A stretch of 64,000 nucleotides of DNA from the NCBI GenBank assembly GCA_027186245.1, contig CP114483.1:692001-756000 (forward strand), in the 5' to 3' direction. Below are positions 48,022 through 58,223 of this stretch, one piece after another. This stretch comes from Coriaria nepalensis. Lineage: Eukaryota; Streptophyta; Magnoliopsida; Cucurbitales; Coriariaceae. A program made the translations under genes and the position numbers. The notes under the pieces are model-generated. The model searched no databases and was not told the DNA's origin. It saw only the letters and a program-made list of their open reading frames with translations. Numbering within the stretch: position 1 is the stretch's first letter; every line of letters starts with the position of its first letter.

Positions 48022-48501
48022 GGAGTCTCTGAAATCAGTAGGGGAGAAGATTGACAAGAATTTAGGGTTGGAGATCGCGATGAATTTGGGGCTGAATTTG
48101 GGGGCCAATGTAGTAGTGAAGAAGGAGGATTATATAAATATTGATGGCTGAGACGGAATGGTAGGTGGATGGGATATAGAGATATACTCGCAACTAACCC
48201 AAACTATAAAAGTCGCGGGGTTTCTTCATCTCGCGCTTTATTTATTTATTTATTTATTTATTTATAATTAATTATTATTATTATTATTATAACTGAAAGT
48301 GCTGTTTAATATTTTAAGTTAGCTTCTGAATTAAAAGTCTAATTTGAACAAATAGAAGATCATTATGAATTTCCGATTCATAAAAATGTTCCGGCTCCAT
48401 CCCTTTCAGCAGGCTTGGGCCCAAAAAAAAGCATTCTCAGCAGGCCCATAACTCACAAGGCAGGCCCATAACTCACAAGGCAGTTCAAGCAAAATCTTAA
48501 T
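48022..48501. promoter_or_regulatory. ML gene promoter with site II-like motifs
   Basis: Upstream of the ML start. It contains TTGGGCCCAA near 48416 and two GGCCCATAA motifs inside a perfect 20-bp tandem repeat (48441-48480). A (TTTA)n tract lies at about 48236-48263. The right end is also the 3' UTR side of the ATL gene. Confidence 0.5.
48441..48480. repeat. Perfect 20-bp tandem duplication
   Basis: The 20-bp unit starting CAGGCCCATAACTC occurs twice head to tail without a mismatch; each copy contains a GGCCCATAA (site II/UP1-type) motif. Confidence 0.95.
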
Positions 48502-49020
48502 CTAAAGCAGTTCTACTGTCAGGCTGTCAACTCTATCATGTAATGCTAATTGAGCATTTTGACCAGCCGGCATAGGGACAGGGGATATTGCGCTTCTACA
48601 AACCGGACAAGAAGGGTGACGGCGCAACCACAAATCCAGGCAGTCACGGTGGAAGAAGTGGCCGCAACCACCAAGCAACCTAACCATATCACTACTTATG
48701 TACTCACTCAAACAGATCGAACAACAAGTACACGTGTCTTCTTTGTCAGCACCATGTCTCGAGTACTCTTTGATCTTGTCATGTTCTACTGTTACTGATC
48801 CTTCTACGTCAATCACAATCTCAGCCATGGACGGTGGTTCTGCTTCCGACGGCGGACTTGAATTGCTATTCGTGCAGAAGTAAGAAGCTGCCAAGGTGAT
48901 GAAGATCATGAAGATAAGAGATCCAGCTGAGATGCCGATGCCGTATAAAATAGACTCCGGTGCGATCACACCGTAGCCTTGATCGGTGGCTGTACCGGGT
49001 TTTAATCCACTGGATTCCAT
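48502..49020 (-). CDS. ATL-like: ATL-type RING-H2 E3 ubiquitin ligase
   Basis: Single exon, 172 residues from ATG 49020. One N-terminal membrane span (SILYGIGISAGSLIFMIFIT, about residues 22-45), a short Ser/Pro/Glu linker, then a RING-H2 finger near 103-144: CSIC, GGCGHFFHRDC, LDLWLRRHPSCPVCR. The Trp three residues after the sixth ligand fits ATL proteins, which ubiquitinate targets at membranes. A longer reading from ATG 49131 adds 37 hydrophobic residues; I prefer 49020 because ATL proteins start shortly before the span and MESSG fits. It most resembles the ATL67-73 group. No lesion. Confidence 0.87.
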   Translation of the reverse strand: MESSGLKPGTATDQGYGVIAPESILYGIGISAGSLIFMIFITLAASYFCTNSNSSPPSEAEPPSMAEIVIDVEGSVTVEHDKIKEYSRHGADKEDTCTCCSICLSEYISSDMVRLLGGCGHFFHRDCLDLWLRRHPSCPVCRSAISPVPMPAGQNAQLALHDRVDSLTVELL

Positions 49021-49131
49021 TGCGTCGATAATCTCTTTGAAGAATGATGGAAGCCATAGGATCAATGGGGAAGAAGAGATCATCAGTACTAGTAGTACTG
49101 GATTTTTCACTTCTCGTTCTTGAAAGAACAT

Positions 49132-49367
49132 AAGTTTGATGAAGATATGTTATAGAGAACGTATATGTTCCAGAGGGTCCTATAAATTATGGGCATTTAG
49201 ATCTTTCTGACTTATAATATTTATTTATTTATTTTCATACAAATAATATCCTCGGCGGAGATTCATTATTCATTTACCCTTTATGGCAAGTTTCATGTGA
49301 GGCCCAATCTGTGAGCAACATGTGTACTGTGATCTGGCATAAATATGGAATAAGTTGAGATAGATCG

Positions 49368-49422
<55 letters not shown>

Positions 49423-50705
49423 TTAATCTTATCCATAACTATTTTTAAAAATATATAAACTCTTTCAAGAGAATTTAGAATGAAATACCTGATGATGTTA
49501 AGAGGTTAGACGACGTGGGAGGTTTTATTTAAAAAGGAAAAAAACGAACTTAAGACTAAATACATACTTAAAGATGGATCAAAGTTTTCAACTTGCTATA
49601 TATATATAAATATATAATATATTTTTATGCCTTTTTTTCCTTATACGTATCAATAATTGACTAATTAATAATCGTACCACATCTTTTCAACAAATTTTCA
49701 AATCAGACGACCAATTTGATGATTTTGATTGGGATTTAGCAAAATTTCATTTTCGGTAAAATTCAAACGAAATTAAAATCACAATCAACTCGGATTTTCA
49801 TCGATTTGCCCATAAAAATCAAACAAAACCGAACTAATATTAGACTGCGTGGTTCCGATCGAAACCAATTTATTTTTCAATTTTTCATGCTGATTTTTTT
49901 TCATTTATATTTAAATATATGTAATTGATGAATATATATTAGTATTATGATGTATATAAATTGTATATTATTTAATAATTTATTTTATAAGTTACCTTCA
50001 TTTAATATTATTTTTTAAAAAAATTTGATATTATAATAATTAAAAATAGCATTTTAATTTAATATCATAATTAAAATAATATTTAAATATATCATAAATT
50101 CATAATATATCAACCTGATATCATCCAAATGAGCATAAAGCATGTCAAATTATTTTTGATACTATACATAGAAAACAATTCATTTATCACGTATTAATTT
50201 ATAAATTATTTTACTTATACAAAAATTCTCAAACTTATACAAATACGATAAACACTAAGATATAAATTGAGACTTTGAGCTAATTTGAGATTAAAGTTAA
50301 AATTTTAATTTAAAAAAAAATCAGCATTTCAGTCGGTGTACCGAAACCGACCAAAATATGTATACCTGATTTAACTAAAATGAGAATTTAACTAAGTAAA
50401 TCGATCTAAAATTACCCGCATCTTTTTTTTTTTTATTCACCCCTAATTTTGATTGCAACTTGAGGAAAATTTTAAATAAATACAAAAATAAAATAAAAAA
50501 AAATAATGTTTCTTATGTGTATTATTCTTACTCTTATCCACTTTATTCTATTGAATATTTGCTTTGATAATTATTATTTATACATTTATAGACCTTTTTT
50601 TTTAGGTCACGGTAACATCTTATAAAAGATGTAGATATTAAATTTTGAATATTAACGATAATTTAAGAGTTAGAATAAAATATTAATGGAAGGTTATAAG
50701 CATAA
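49132..50705. other. AT-rich intergenic region
   Basis: ATL promoter on the right of its start, then a (TA)n microsatellite at about 49371-49404 directly followed by a T-run to about 49424. From 49700 to 50440 there is degenerate sequence with repeated CCGAAACCGA-like words, typical of old repeat debris. No gene seen. Confidence 0.5.
49371..49424. repeat. (TA)n followed by T-run
   Basis: About 17 TA units followed by about 20 T. Simple sequence in the ATL upstream region. Confidence 0.9.
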
Positions 50706-51148
50706 TGTCACGGACTGCCTTTCTTATTAGAAAAGATGGAGGAGGCTTCATGGAAGAGTCTAGAAACTTCTAGACTTCTCTAGCTTTCTCTAGGGTTTCC
50801 TACACTTTTGTAGAATTCTCTAGAATCTTGTACATTCTTCTAGTCCCTTGTAGAATAGTATGGAAGTCTCTAGAAGATAGATTGTAGCCATTAGATCAAA
50901 TTGATCTTGACCATCCATTTCAAGGTGGGGTCTATATAAGGAGGAGTCCTCCTCATTTGTAAATCATCCTCAAAAAGACTAGCATTCTAGCAATACAAAG
51001 AGTTCTTTATTCTCTAGCTTGAGTGTTCTTCTAAAGTCTTCAAACAAACCTCTTGGCAAGGTTCGGTTAGGCTGACTTGGTTACTCGGAGGAGTGTCAAG
51101 TGCCGCACGGAGCGTCTAAGTTCGGGGCGAAACTTTACGCACGTGACA
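50706..51148 (+). repeat. 5' LTR of the chromovirus
   Basis: 443 bp. Contains TATATAAG at 50933-50940 as a probable TATA box and, upstream of it, three arrays of GAA/TTC-type triplets spaced every 5 bp (50753-50880). Ends with CGTGACA. Confidence 0.96.
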
Positions 51149-51150
51149 GT

Positions 51151-51162
51151 TGGTATCAGAGC
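51151..51162 (+). other. Primer-binding site, initiator tRNA-Met
   Basis: TGGTATCAGAGC two bases after the 5' LTR; it pairs with the 3' end of plant initiator methionine tRNA. Confidence 0.9.
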
Positions 51163-51237
51163 CAAGGTCGTACGGGAGGGTGCGAAGTGGTTCAATTCTT
51201 GCCAAAGCTTTGTGTAGGTGAAGATCTTGTGGAAGAA

Positions 51238-54200
51238 ATGGCTAGTGGTGGTTCCAACATTATCGATCCAATTGAAGGAGAGACAAGGCGAGATAATGTG
51301 AAGGGTGGAGGAAGACAGAAGCAACGAGAGCCATCTCGAGACATGCTTGCATCATTAGAGAACCGTGTTCTCAAGTTGGAGAATACAGTGGTGAGGCAAG
51401 GCAATGTGATGGAGAAGACGGTGGAACAAGTAGCGGATTTGGCGATGGCTAACCAAGGAGGCGGACTTCAAGAGGGATTCCAAGCATCATTGGATAGGAT
51501 TGTCGCCACAATTCAAGAGGAGATGAGGGCTCTCCAAGCCAACATGGATGCTTCTCTAGCAGAAGTGCATGAGAGGATGCAGATCATCGAGACGGATGTG
51601 TCACTCTATAAATACAGGGTGTCTATGGATATAATCGATGCTCCTCTCGCACCAAAGGTGGACGTGCCTCGACCCAAGACCTATGCAGGAGCTAGGAAGG
51701 GAAAGGAAGTAGAGAACTTTCTATGGAGCTTGGAACTCAACTTCAGGAAAATGAGGATCACGGATGATGAAGAGAAGATAGACACGGTACCTCTCTATCT
51801 TACCGACACCGCGGCACTATGGTGGAGGAGATTGAGCGGTGACATTGAGCGAGGACTCTTCGAAATGACAAGGTGGGACGAGTTCAAAGAGGCATTCATA
51901 GCACAATTTTGCCCAAGGAATCTCGAAGATGAAGCACGAGGTAAACTTCGTCACCTCACTCATAAATCTAGTATTTCTGATTATGTGAATGAGTTTTCAG
52001 AAATATTGTTGGAGATCCCGGACTTCCCGGAAAAAGAAGCCAAATTTGCCTTTATAGAAGGGTTACAGCCTTGGGCCAAGCAAGAGTTGAAGAGGAGAAA
52101 CATTCAAACTCTCAAAGCCGCAATTGAGGAGGCGGAAAGCTTGACCGAGTATAGGCGGGAGGATAAACCCAAGAGTAGTCACTGGAGTGACAAAGGCAAA
52201 GGTGGGGGAGCCACCAAGAGTAGCTTCAACAACCGCAATGAGGGAGCGGGTAAGCCCTTTGGAGGGAAGGGTTTTGGCAAGGGTGTGGGGGAGACATCCA
52301 AGGCCAAGATGTTGAAGTGCTTCTTGTGCGAGGGACCGCACATGGTTCGGGATTGCCCGAAGAAGGCGAAGCTCGCCGCACTCGAAAGAGACGGGGAGTT
52401 GGAAGAAGAGTCGAGGATGGGGTCACTCCGACTCCTTAGTGCACTCAAGGCTAGGGTCGTCGAAGGACCTAAAGCGCCCAAGAAGGGATCCATGTATGTT
52501 GGGATAGACGTTGCGGGGAGGCAACTCAAAGCTCTAGTGGATTCAGGAGCAACCTACAATTTCATCAAGGCCGACGTTGCGGAAAAACTCGGTCTCAAGT
52601 TAGCCAAGTCGATTGGCTTCATCAAGGCAGTCAACTCAAAGGCATTGCCAATCACGGGGATAGCCGATGCAAAGACCAAGGTGGGACAATGGTCAGGAGT
52701 CGTAAAGTTCACGGCCATTCCGATAGATGACTACGACGTGGTGCTTGGGCTAGATTGGCAAGATCAGGTAAAGGCTTGTCTTATGCCCTATGCTAATTCA
52801 ATTATGATTATGGATGCTGGTTCTCCTTGCACGGTCCCAGTCTCGAGGGAGACACGGCTGGGGACCAAGGTGTTGTCTGCATTACAGCTATGCAAGGGAT
52901 TAAAGCGGGAGGAAGAGACCTACCTTGCAGCTTTAAAGGTGGACGAGGGCGAGCCATCTGAGGAAAGGGAGATTCCGAAAGAAGTGCAAGAGGTACTTAA
53001 GGAGTTCCTAGATGTTATGCCACCGGAACTCCCAAAGAAGCTTCCACCGAGGAGGGAGGTGGATCACAAATTGGAGTTGGTAGAAGGAGCAAAGCCGCCA
53101 GCCATGGCACCTTACCGCATGGCACCACCCGAGCTAGAAGAGTTGAGGAAGCAACTCAAAGAGATGCTCGAAGCGGGGTTCATTCGACCATCTAAAGCCC
53201 CATATGGGTGCACCTGTACTTTTCCAAAAGAAGGCGGATGGGTCTTTGAGATTATGCATTGACTACCGAGCACTCAACAAGCTCACGGTGAAGAACAAAT
53301 ATCCGATTCCTCTCATAGCGGATTTGTTCGATCAACTTGGGAGCGCAAGATACTTCTCTAAGCTAGACTTGCGATCGGGGTATTGGCAAGTTAGGATAGC
53401 GGAAGGGGATGAGGATAAGACCGCCTGTGTGACGCGGTATGGTTCTTATGAGTTCCTAGTGATGCCATTCGGCCTCACTAATGCACCGGCCACATTTTGT
53501 ACACTAATGAACAAGGTACTTGCTCCATTCCTTGACAAGTTTGTGGTTGCTTATCTTGACGATATTGTTGTGTATAGCCACACCTTGGCGGACCATATTG
53601 GCCATTTGAGGAAGGTCTTCTAAGCCTTGAAGGAGAATGAGCTCTATGTCAAGAGGGAGAAGTGTTCATTTGCACAAGAGGAGGTGCATTTCCTTGGCCA
53701 TAAGATCCGAGGAGGGCGGATCATGATGGATGTAGCCAAGATTCGAGCCATACAAGAGTGGGAACCTCCGACAAGGGTGACGGAGTTGCGGTCTTTCTTG
53801 GGCCTCACTAATTACTATAGACGGTTCATCAAGGGGTATTCCAACATCACTACTCCCTTGACGGACATGCTGAAGAAAATGAGGACATGGGAGTGGGGGC
53901 CCAAGTGCCAGAAGGCATTCGATCGATTAAAGAAGGCAATCGTGGAGGAACCCGTCCTAGCCCTTCCTGACTACACCAAGCCATATGAGGTGCAGACTGA
54001 TGCCTCGGACTTTGCCATTGGGGGAGTCTTGATGCAGGAAGGACATCCAATTGCATACGAGAGTCGAAAGCTTAATGATACGGAGAGACGATATACGGTG
54101 CAAGAGAAAGAGATGACGGCGGTCATTCATTGCCTTCGGACGTGGCGACATTACTTGTTGGGGTCAAAGTTCGTAGTGAAGACGGACAATGTTGCCACGA

Positions 54201-55837
54201 GTTACTTTCAAACCCAAAAGAAGTTGTCACCTAAGCAAGCACGGTGGCAAGATTTTCTTGCGGAGTTTGACTATGTATTAGAGTATAAACCAGGGAAGGC
54301 CAACCTAGTCGCAGATGCTTTGAGCCGTAGAGCGGAGTTAGCGGCCATAAGTCGACCCGAGTGTCTGATGCTTGTTAGGATCAAGGAGGGCATAGAGCAA
54401 GATCCGATGGCAAAGAATCTTATGGAGTACACCAAGGAGGGCAAGACCAGGCGATTTTGGCTCAAAGATGGTTTATTATACACCAAGGGTGAGCGGGTGT
54501 TCGTGCCAAGATGGGGAAATCTTCGGCGGGAAATCATTAAGGAATGCCATGATTCAAAATGGGCAGGACATCCGGGCATGCATCGTACAATGGAACTCAT
54601 CGATGATGGGTATTATTGGCCACATATGCGAAACGATATAGAAGCCTATGTGAAGACTTGTCTGGTGTGCCAACAGGACAAGGTTGATCTACACCAACCG
54701 GCAGGATTGCTAGAGCCACTTCCCATTCCGGAGCATGCTTGGGAGAGTGTCTCCATGGATTTCATTACGTGTCTCCCGAGATCGGAAGGATACGGGACGA
54801 TCATTGTGGTGGTGGATCGATTCTCTAAGTATGCGGTGTTCGTGCCGGCTTCTCCTGATATCACTGCCGATGAGACGGCTCGGTTATTCCTAAAGCATGT
54901 GGTGAAGCTTTGGGGTGTACCCCAAACCATTGTGAGCGACCGAGACCCACGGTTTACTGGGAGATTTTGGACGGAGTTGTTCAAATTACTTGGGTCAGAC
55001 TTGAACTTCTCCACGAGCTTTCATCCTCAAACCGATGGCCAAACAGAGAGGGTGAATGGGTTGTTGGAGCTCTACTTGAGTCACTACGTGAGTGCCAACC
55101 AAAAGGATTGGGCCAAGTTGTTAGACACAGCGCAATTCTCCTACAACCTACATCGGAGTGAGTCAACAGGGAAGAGTCCTTTTGAGCTTGCCATAGGCCA
55201 CCAACCATTGACTCCAAATGCGGTAGCGTTGGGCTATACGGGAAAGAGTCCAGCGGCATACAAATTTGCCAAAGGACTACAAGAAGAAACAGATATGGCT
55301 CGTGCCCACTTGAGGAAGGCATCAAAGAAGATGAAGAAGTGGGCCGATCTTAAGCGAAGAGCAGTGGAATTCCAGGAAGGAGATCGTGTCATGGTTAAAC
55401 TCTTGCCTCAACAATTCAAGTCGTTGAGGGCGGTGCATAAAGGTTTGATCCGGCGGTATGAGGGGCCGTTCAAGATCATTCAACGAGTTGGCAAGGTCTC
55501 CTACAAGCTCGAGTTACCTTCGAAGTTGCGGATTCATCCGGTATTTCATGTGAGTCTCTTGAAGCCTTATCATGAAGACAATGATGAACCTAGTCGAGGG
55601 GTGTCCAAGCAGGCACCAACAGCGGTGGTTACTTTTTATGACAAAGAAGTTGAGGAAATCCTCGCGGATAGAATCATGAGGAAGCGAGGCATGCCAAGCT
55701 ACAAGGAATACCTCGTTCGATGGAAGGGCGTCCCGGAGAATGAGGCTAGTTGGGAGCACGAAGACTTGTTGTGGCAGTTCAAAGACCGCATTGAGCGATT
55801 CGAGCTTGAACGGACGACGGGGGCGTCGCCCGAATAG
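51238..55837 (+). pseudogene. gag-pol: Chromovirus gag-pol polyprotein gene with two lesions
   Basis: ATG 51238 (MASGGSNIID) is the likely start; the frame is open further upstream through the primer-binding site. Gag has a coiled-coil stretch and the WWRRLSGDIE and CPRNLEDEARGKL region, then a zinc knuckle CFLCEGPHMVRDC (CX2CX3HX4C, near 52320). Protease has LVDSGATYNFI (near 52540). RT has the catalytic YLDDIVVYS (near 53560). RNase H, an integrase with HHCC zinc finger (near 54550-54670) and DDE core ([15 protein letters not shown]), and a C-terminal chromodomain ([16 protein letters not shown], near 55720) follow. One extra G in the run at 53206-53208 shifts the frame inside RT, and a TAA at 53621-53623 stops it again. 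Both lie in or just after the RT active-site half, so this copy is defective. Confidence 0.95.
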
Positions 55838-55848
55838 GTGGGGGAGCG
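55837..55848 (+). other. Polypurine tract
   Basis: G-rich run directly before the 3' LTR; the primer for plus-strand DNA synthesis. It overlaps the last base of the gag-pol stop codon. Confidence 0.8.
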
Positions 55849-56292
55849 TGTCACGGACTGCCTTTCTTATTAGAAAAGATGGAGGAGGCTTCATGGAAGA
55901 GTCTAGAAACTTCTAGACTTCTCTAGCTTTCTCTAGGGTTTCCTACACTTTTGTAGAATTCTCTAGAATCTTGTACATTCTTCTAGTCCCTTGTAGAATA
56001 GTATGGAAGTCTCTAGAAGATAGATTGTAGCCATTAGATCAAATTGATCTTGACCATCCATTTCAAGATGGGGGTCTATATAAGGAGGAGTCCTCCTCAT
56101 TTGTAAATCATCCTCAAAAAGACTAGCATTCTAGCAATACAAAGAGTTCTTTATTCTCTAGCTTGAGTGTTCTTCTAAAGTCTTCAAACAAACCTCTTGG
56201 CAAGGTTCGGTTAGGCTGACTTGGTTACTCGGAGGAGTGTCAAGTGCCGCACGGAGCGTCTAAGTTCGGGGCGAAACTTTACGCACGTGACA
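55849..56292 (+). repeat. 3' LTR of the chromovirus
   Basis: 444 bp, two differences from the 5' LTR (an A for G and one extra G at about 56069-56075). Its TATATAAG at 56077-56084 points toward the Expp1-like gene. Confidence 0.96.
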
Positions 56293-56642
56293 ATAAGCTC
56301 GAATTACTTTTAAAAAAAGGTATATATAAAAATAATTTGTACATTGTAAAAAAGACTTAAATGTACTTGGGCTGGTACGTTCCAGATTTCTAAATCCAGT
56401 GGATCACGTGAGCCCACACTTGACAGCTCAAAATGGGTCGGCCATTCACGTTGCACGATCCACGAAAAGGAGGAATAATCAGATGTGGACGAAAGTAGTT
56501 AGAACCTTAATCCAAATCACCGATCTTGAACGCCAAAGCTCAGTCCGAAGCAGCATATTAGATTACCGCGTCAACCAACTGTTTTTGCTCCTTCTCTCTG
56601 CGTCAAAGAGGATCCGATTTCCTCTACAAAAAGCTACCGGGA
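56293..56642. promoter_or_regulatory. Proximal promoter and leader of the Expp1-like gene
   Basis: 350 bp between the LTR end and the ATG at 56643. Contains a CACGTG core near 56404. It is the native promoter remainder after the retrotransposon landed. An ORF at 56399 overlaps the gene start in another frame and looks random. Confidence 0.5.
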
Positions 56643-58223
56643 ATGGAGTCCCGGGGACTGAAGGCGGCATCGTTTCTGTACACGGTTGCGATGATGATGA
56701 TTGTGGTGGTGGAGTATATCGAAGCGAGCGACACTAACGGGGTTTACTCTCCGTGTGCAGATACGACGGTGAAGAAGTCGGACGGATTCACGTTCGGGAT
56801 CGATTTCGCGGCGAAGGATTCGTTCAATTACAATCACTCCCAACAGCTCTCTCCCTGTGACAGCAGACTTTCTCTCTCCAATTCTCAGATCGCTGTGTTC
56901 AGGCCTAAGGTCGATGAGATTTCTCTCCTCACCATCAATACCTCCTCCTTCTCTCCGGTTAGTACTCTATCCATCTCTCGTCATGTTCAGGTTCAAATGG
57001 AATTTTGTTGGGATTTTTTCCCTTTTTCCGGTTCTCTAGGCTGTGAAATCAATCTGATTGATCAAACTGAAATTAGAAGTATTTAGGGATTTATTTAGGT
57101 GGATTTCGCTCCTCGTCAGTTTGCTTTACCGTTGCTCTTAAAGTTTCTTTTTTTTTTTTTTTCTTTCCCTGAAGATGTTATACTTAGTGAATGATGACTA
57201 TGATAACACTTACATTCCTTCTAGATTTGAGCCATGGCTTTTACATTTCCCCTCTTGATTACATTCTGTGCTGCTACTACTTTAGGCCTGGCGATTTTTG
57301 TAATCGTTGTCATTTTTATTCTTACAAGCTGGTGGCCATGGAAATATCATATCATACATGCTATCTGGACTTACCCTGAAAACATAAGCTTTTGGATTAG
57401 AAGCCCTACCCGACGCCACGCTAATTAACTATGAGGATAGTGGAATATGCTTCGAATCGAAGTGGGGATATACTTGGTTAATCCACCTAGGTGCTACTTC
57501 ACAATGAAAAATTGTTGCGGATACATTAATTTGTTTGCTACTTCTTCAAACGTAATTATCTTTTACATTATTATTCTCTCAAATGGGATGAATAGCTTCC
57601 CCTTCTTCAAAATTTGTTTGCTGGTAGTTTGGTTGAAGTCAGCGGTTTGTGTGATTACTTTCCATGTTCACCACTAAGAATTTTCTTGCAATCTTTTGCC
57701 CTTAGCAGGACAACTATGGATATATGGTTGCATTTGCTGGTAGAAAATACGCTGCAAGGTCTCTCCCAGCTTTTGTTGCAAACAGCACATACACCGTAAC
57801 CAGCTTTACACTTGTAAGAAGAAGAAAAAACCCTATTGATCTTCTTGTAATTTGAACATATATACCTTTTCTACTTTCCATAAAACAAATTGTGACTATA
57901 CATTATTGTAGGTACTTGAGTTCAAGAAGGGAAGGATCCAAAATTTGTATTGGAAAAGGGATGGGTGTGCTCGATGCTCAGGGAATAATGGATTCATTTG
58001 CCTCAACAATCAGGATTGTGCGATCAAAACTTCAAGTTGTAAAAATCATGGAGGCACTGTGGACTGCAGCCTTGGCATCCAATTGGCTTTCTCTGGCACG
58101 GATAAGCACCTCAAGGTCTTCAACTCTTGGTATGAAGTAGAAAACCTTCGTCAGTATTCTCTCTATACCCTCTATTCAAATCTCAAAGATTCTCTCACGA
58201 GCCAATATAACAAGTTCTTCTAG
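56643..58223 (+). CDS. Secreted Expp1-like plant protein, unknown function
   Basis: Exons 56643-56957, 57709-57813 and 57912-58223 give 243 residues. The start MESRGLKAASFLYTVAMMMI and following hydrophobic residues form a signal peptide or signal anchor (cleavage perhaps after about residue 28). After it, a beta-rich-looking domain: DGFTFGIDFAAKDSF, FAGRKYAARSLPAF, VLEFKKGRIQNLYWKRDGC. A Cys-rich segment follows (CARCSGNNGFIC, NQDCAIK, SCKNHGGTVDC), suggesting disulfides in the secretory path. It resembles plant proteins annotated Expp1. I know no function. Frame is kept at all junctions; intron 1 is 751 bp and contains unrelated short ORFs. Confidence 0.87.

Larger units (their letters stand above)
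50706..56292 (+). mobile_element. Ty3/gypsy chromovirus, recent insertion
   Basis: A full-length LTR retrotransposon of 5.59 kb on the plus strand. LTRs at 50706-51148 and 55849-56292 differ by one substitution and one inserted G. They start TGTCACG and end CGTGACA. The primer-binding site TGGTATCAGAGC (51151-51162) fits initiator tRNA-Met, and a G-rich polypurine tract lies before the 3' LTR. The flanks share ATAA as a short target duplication. The order gag, protease, RT, RNase H, integrase, chromodomain defines a chromovirus; I did not assign the clade. Two lesions in the coding region make this copy unable to make its own full polyprotein. It lies 350 bp upstream of the Expp1-like gene in the same direction. 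Confidence 0.97.

Noticed and set aside
53190..53262. Programmed frameshift between gag and pol
   Set aside because: The shift lies inside the RT domain after protease, not at a gag-pol border, and a second stop follows at 53621. It is a mutation.
54981..55325. Minus-strand open frames across the chromovirus
   Set aside because: They are reverse readings of the integrase region; the plus strand has clear domains.
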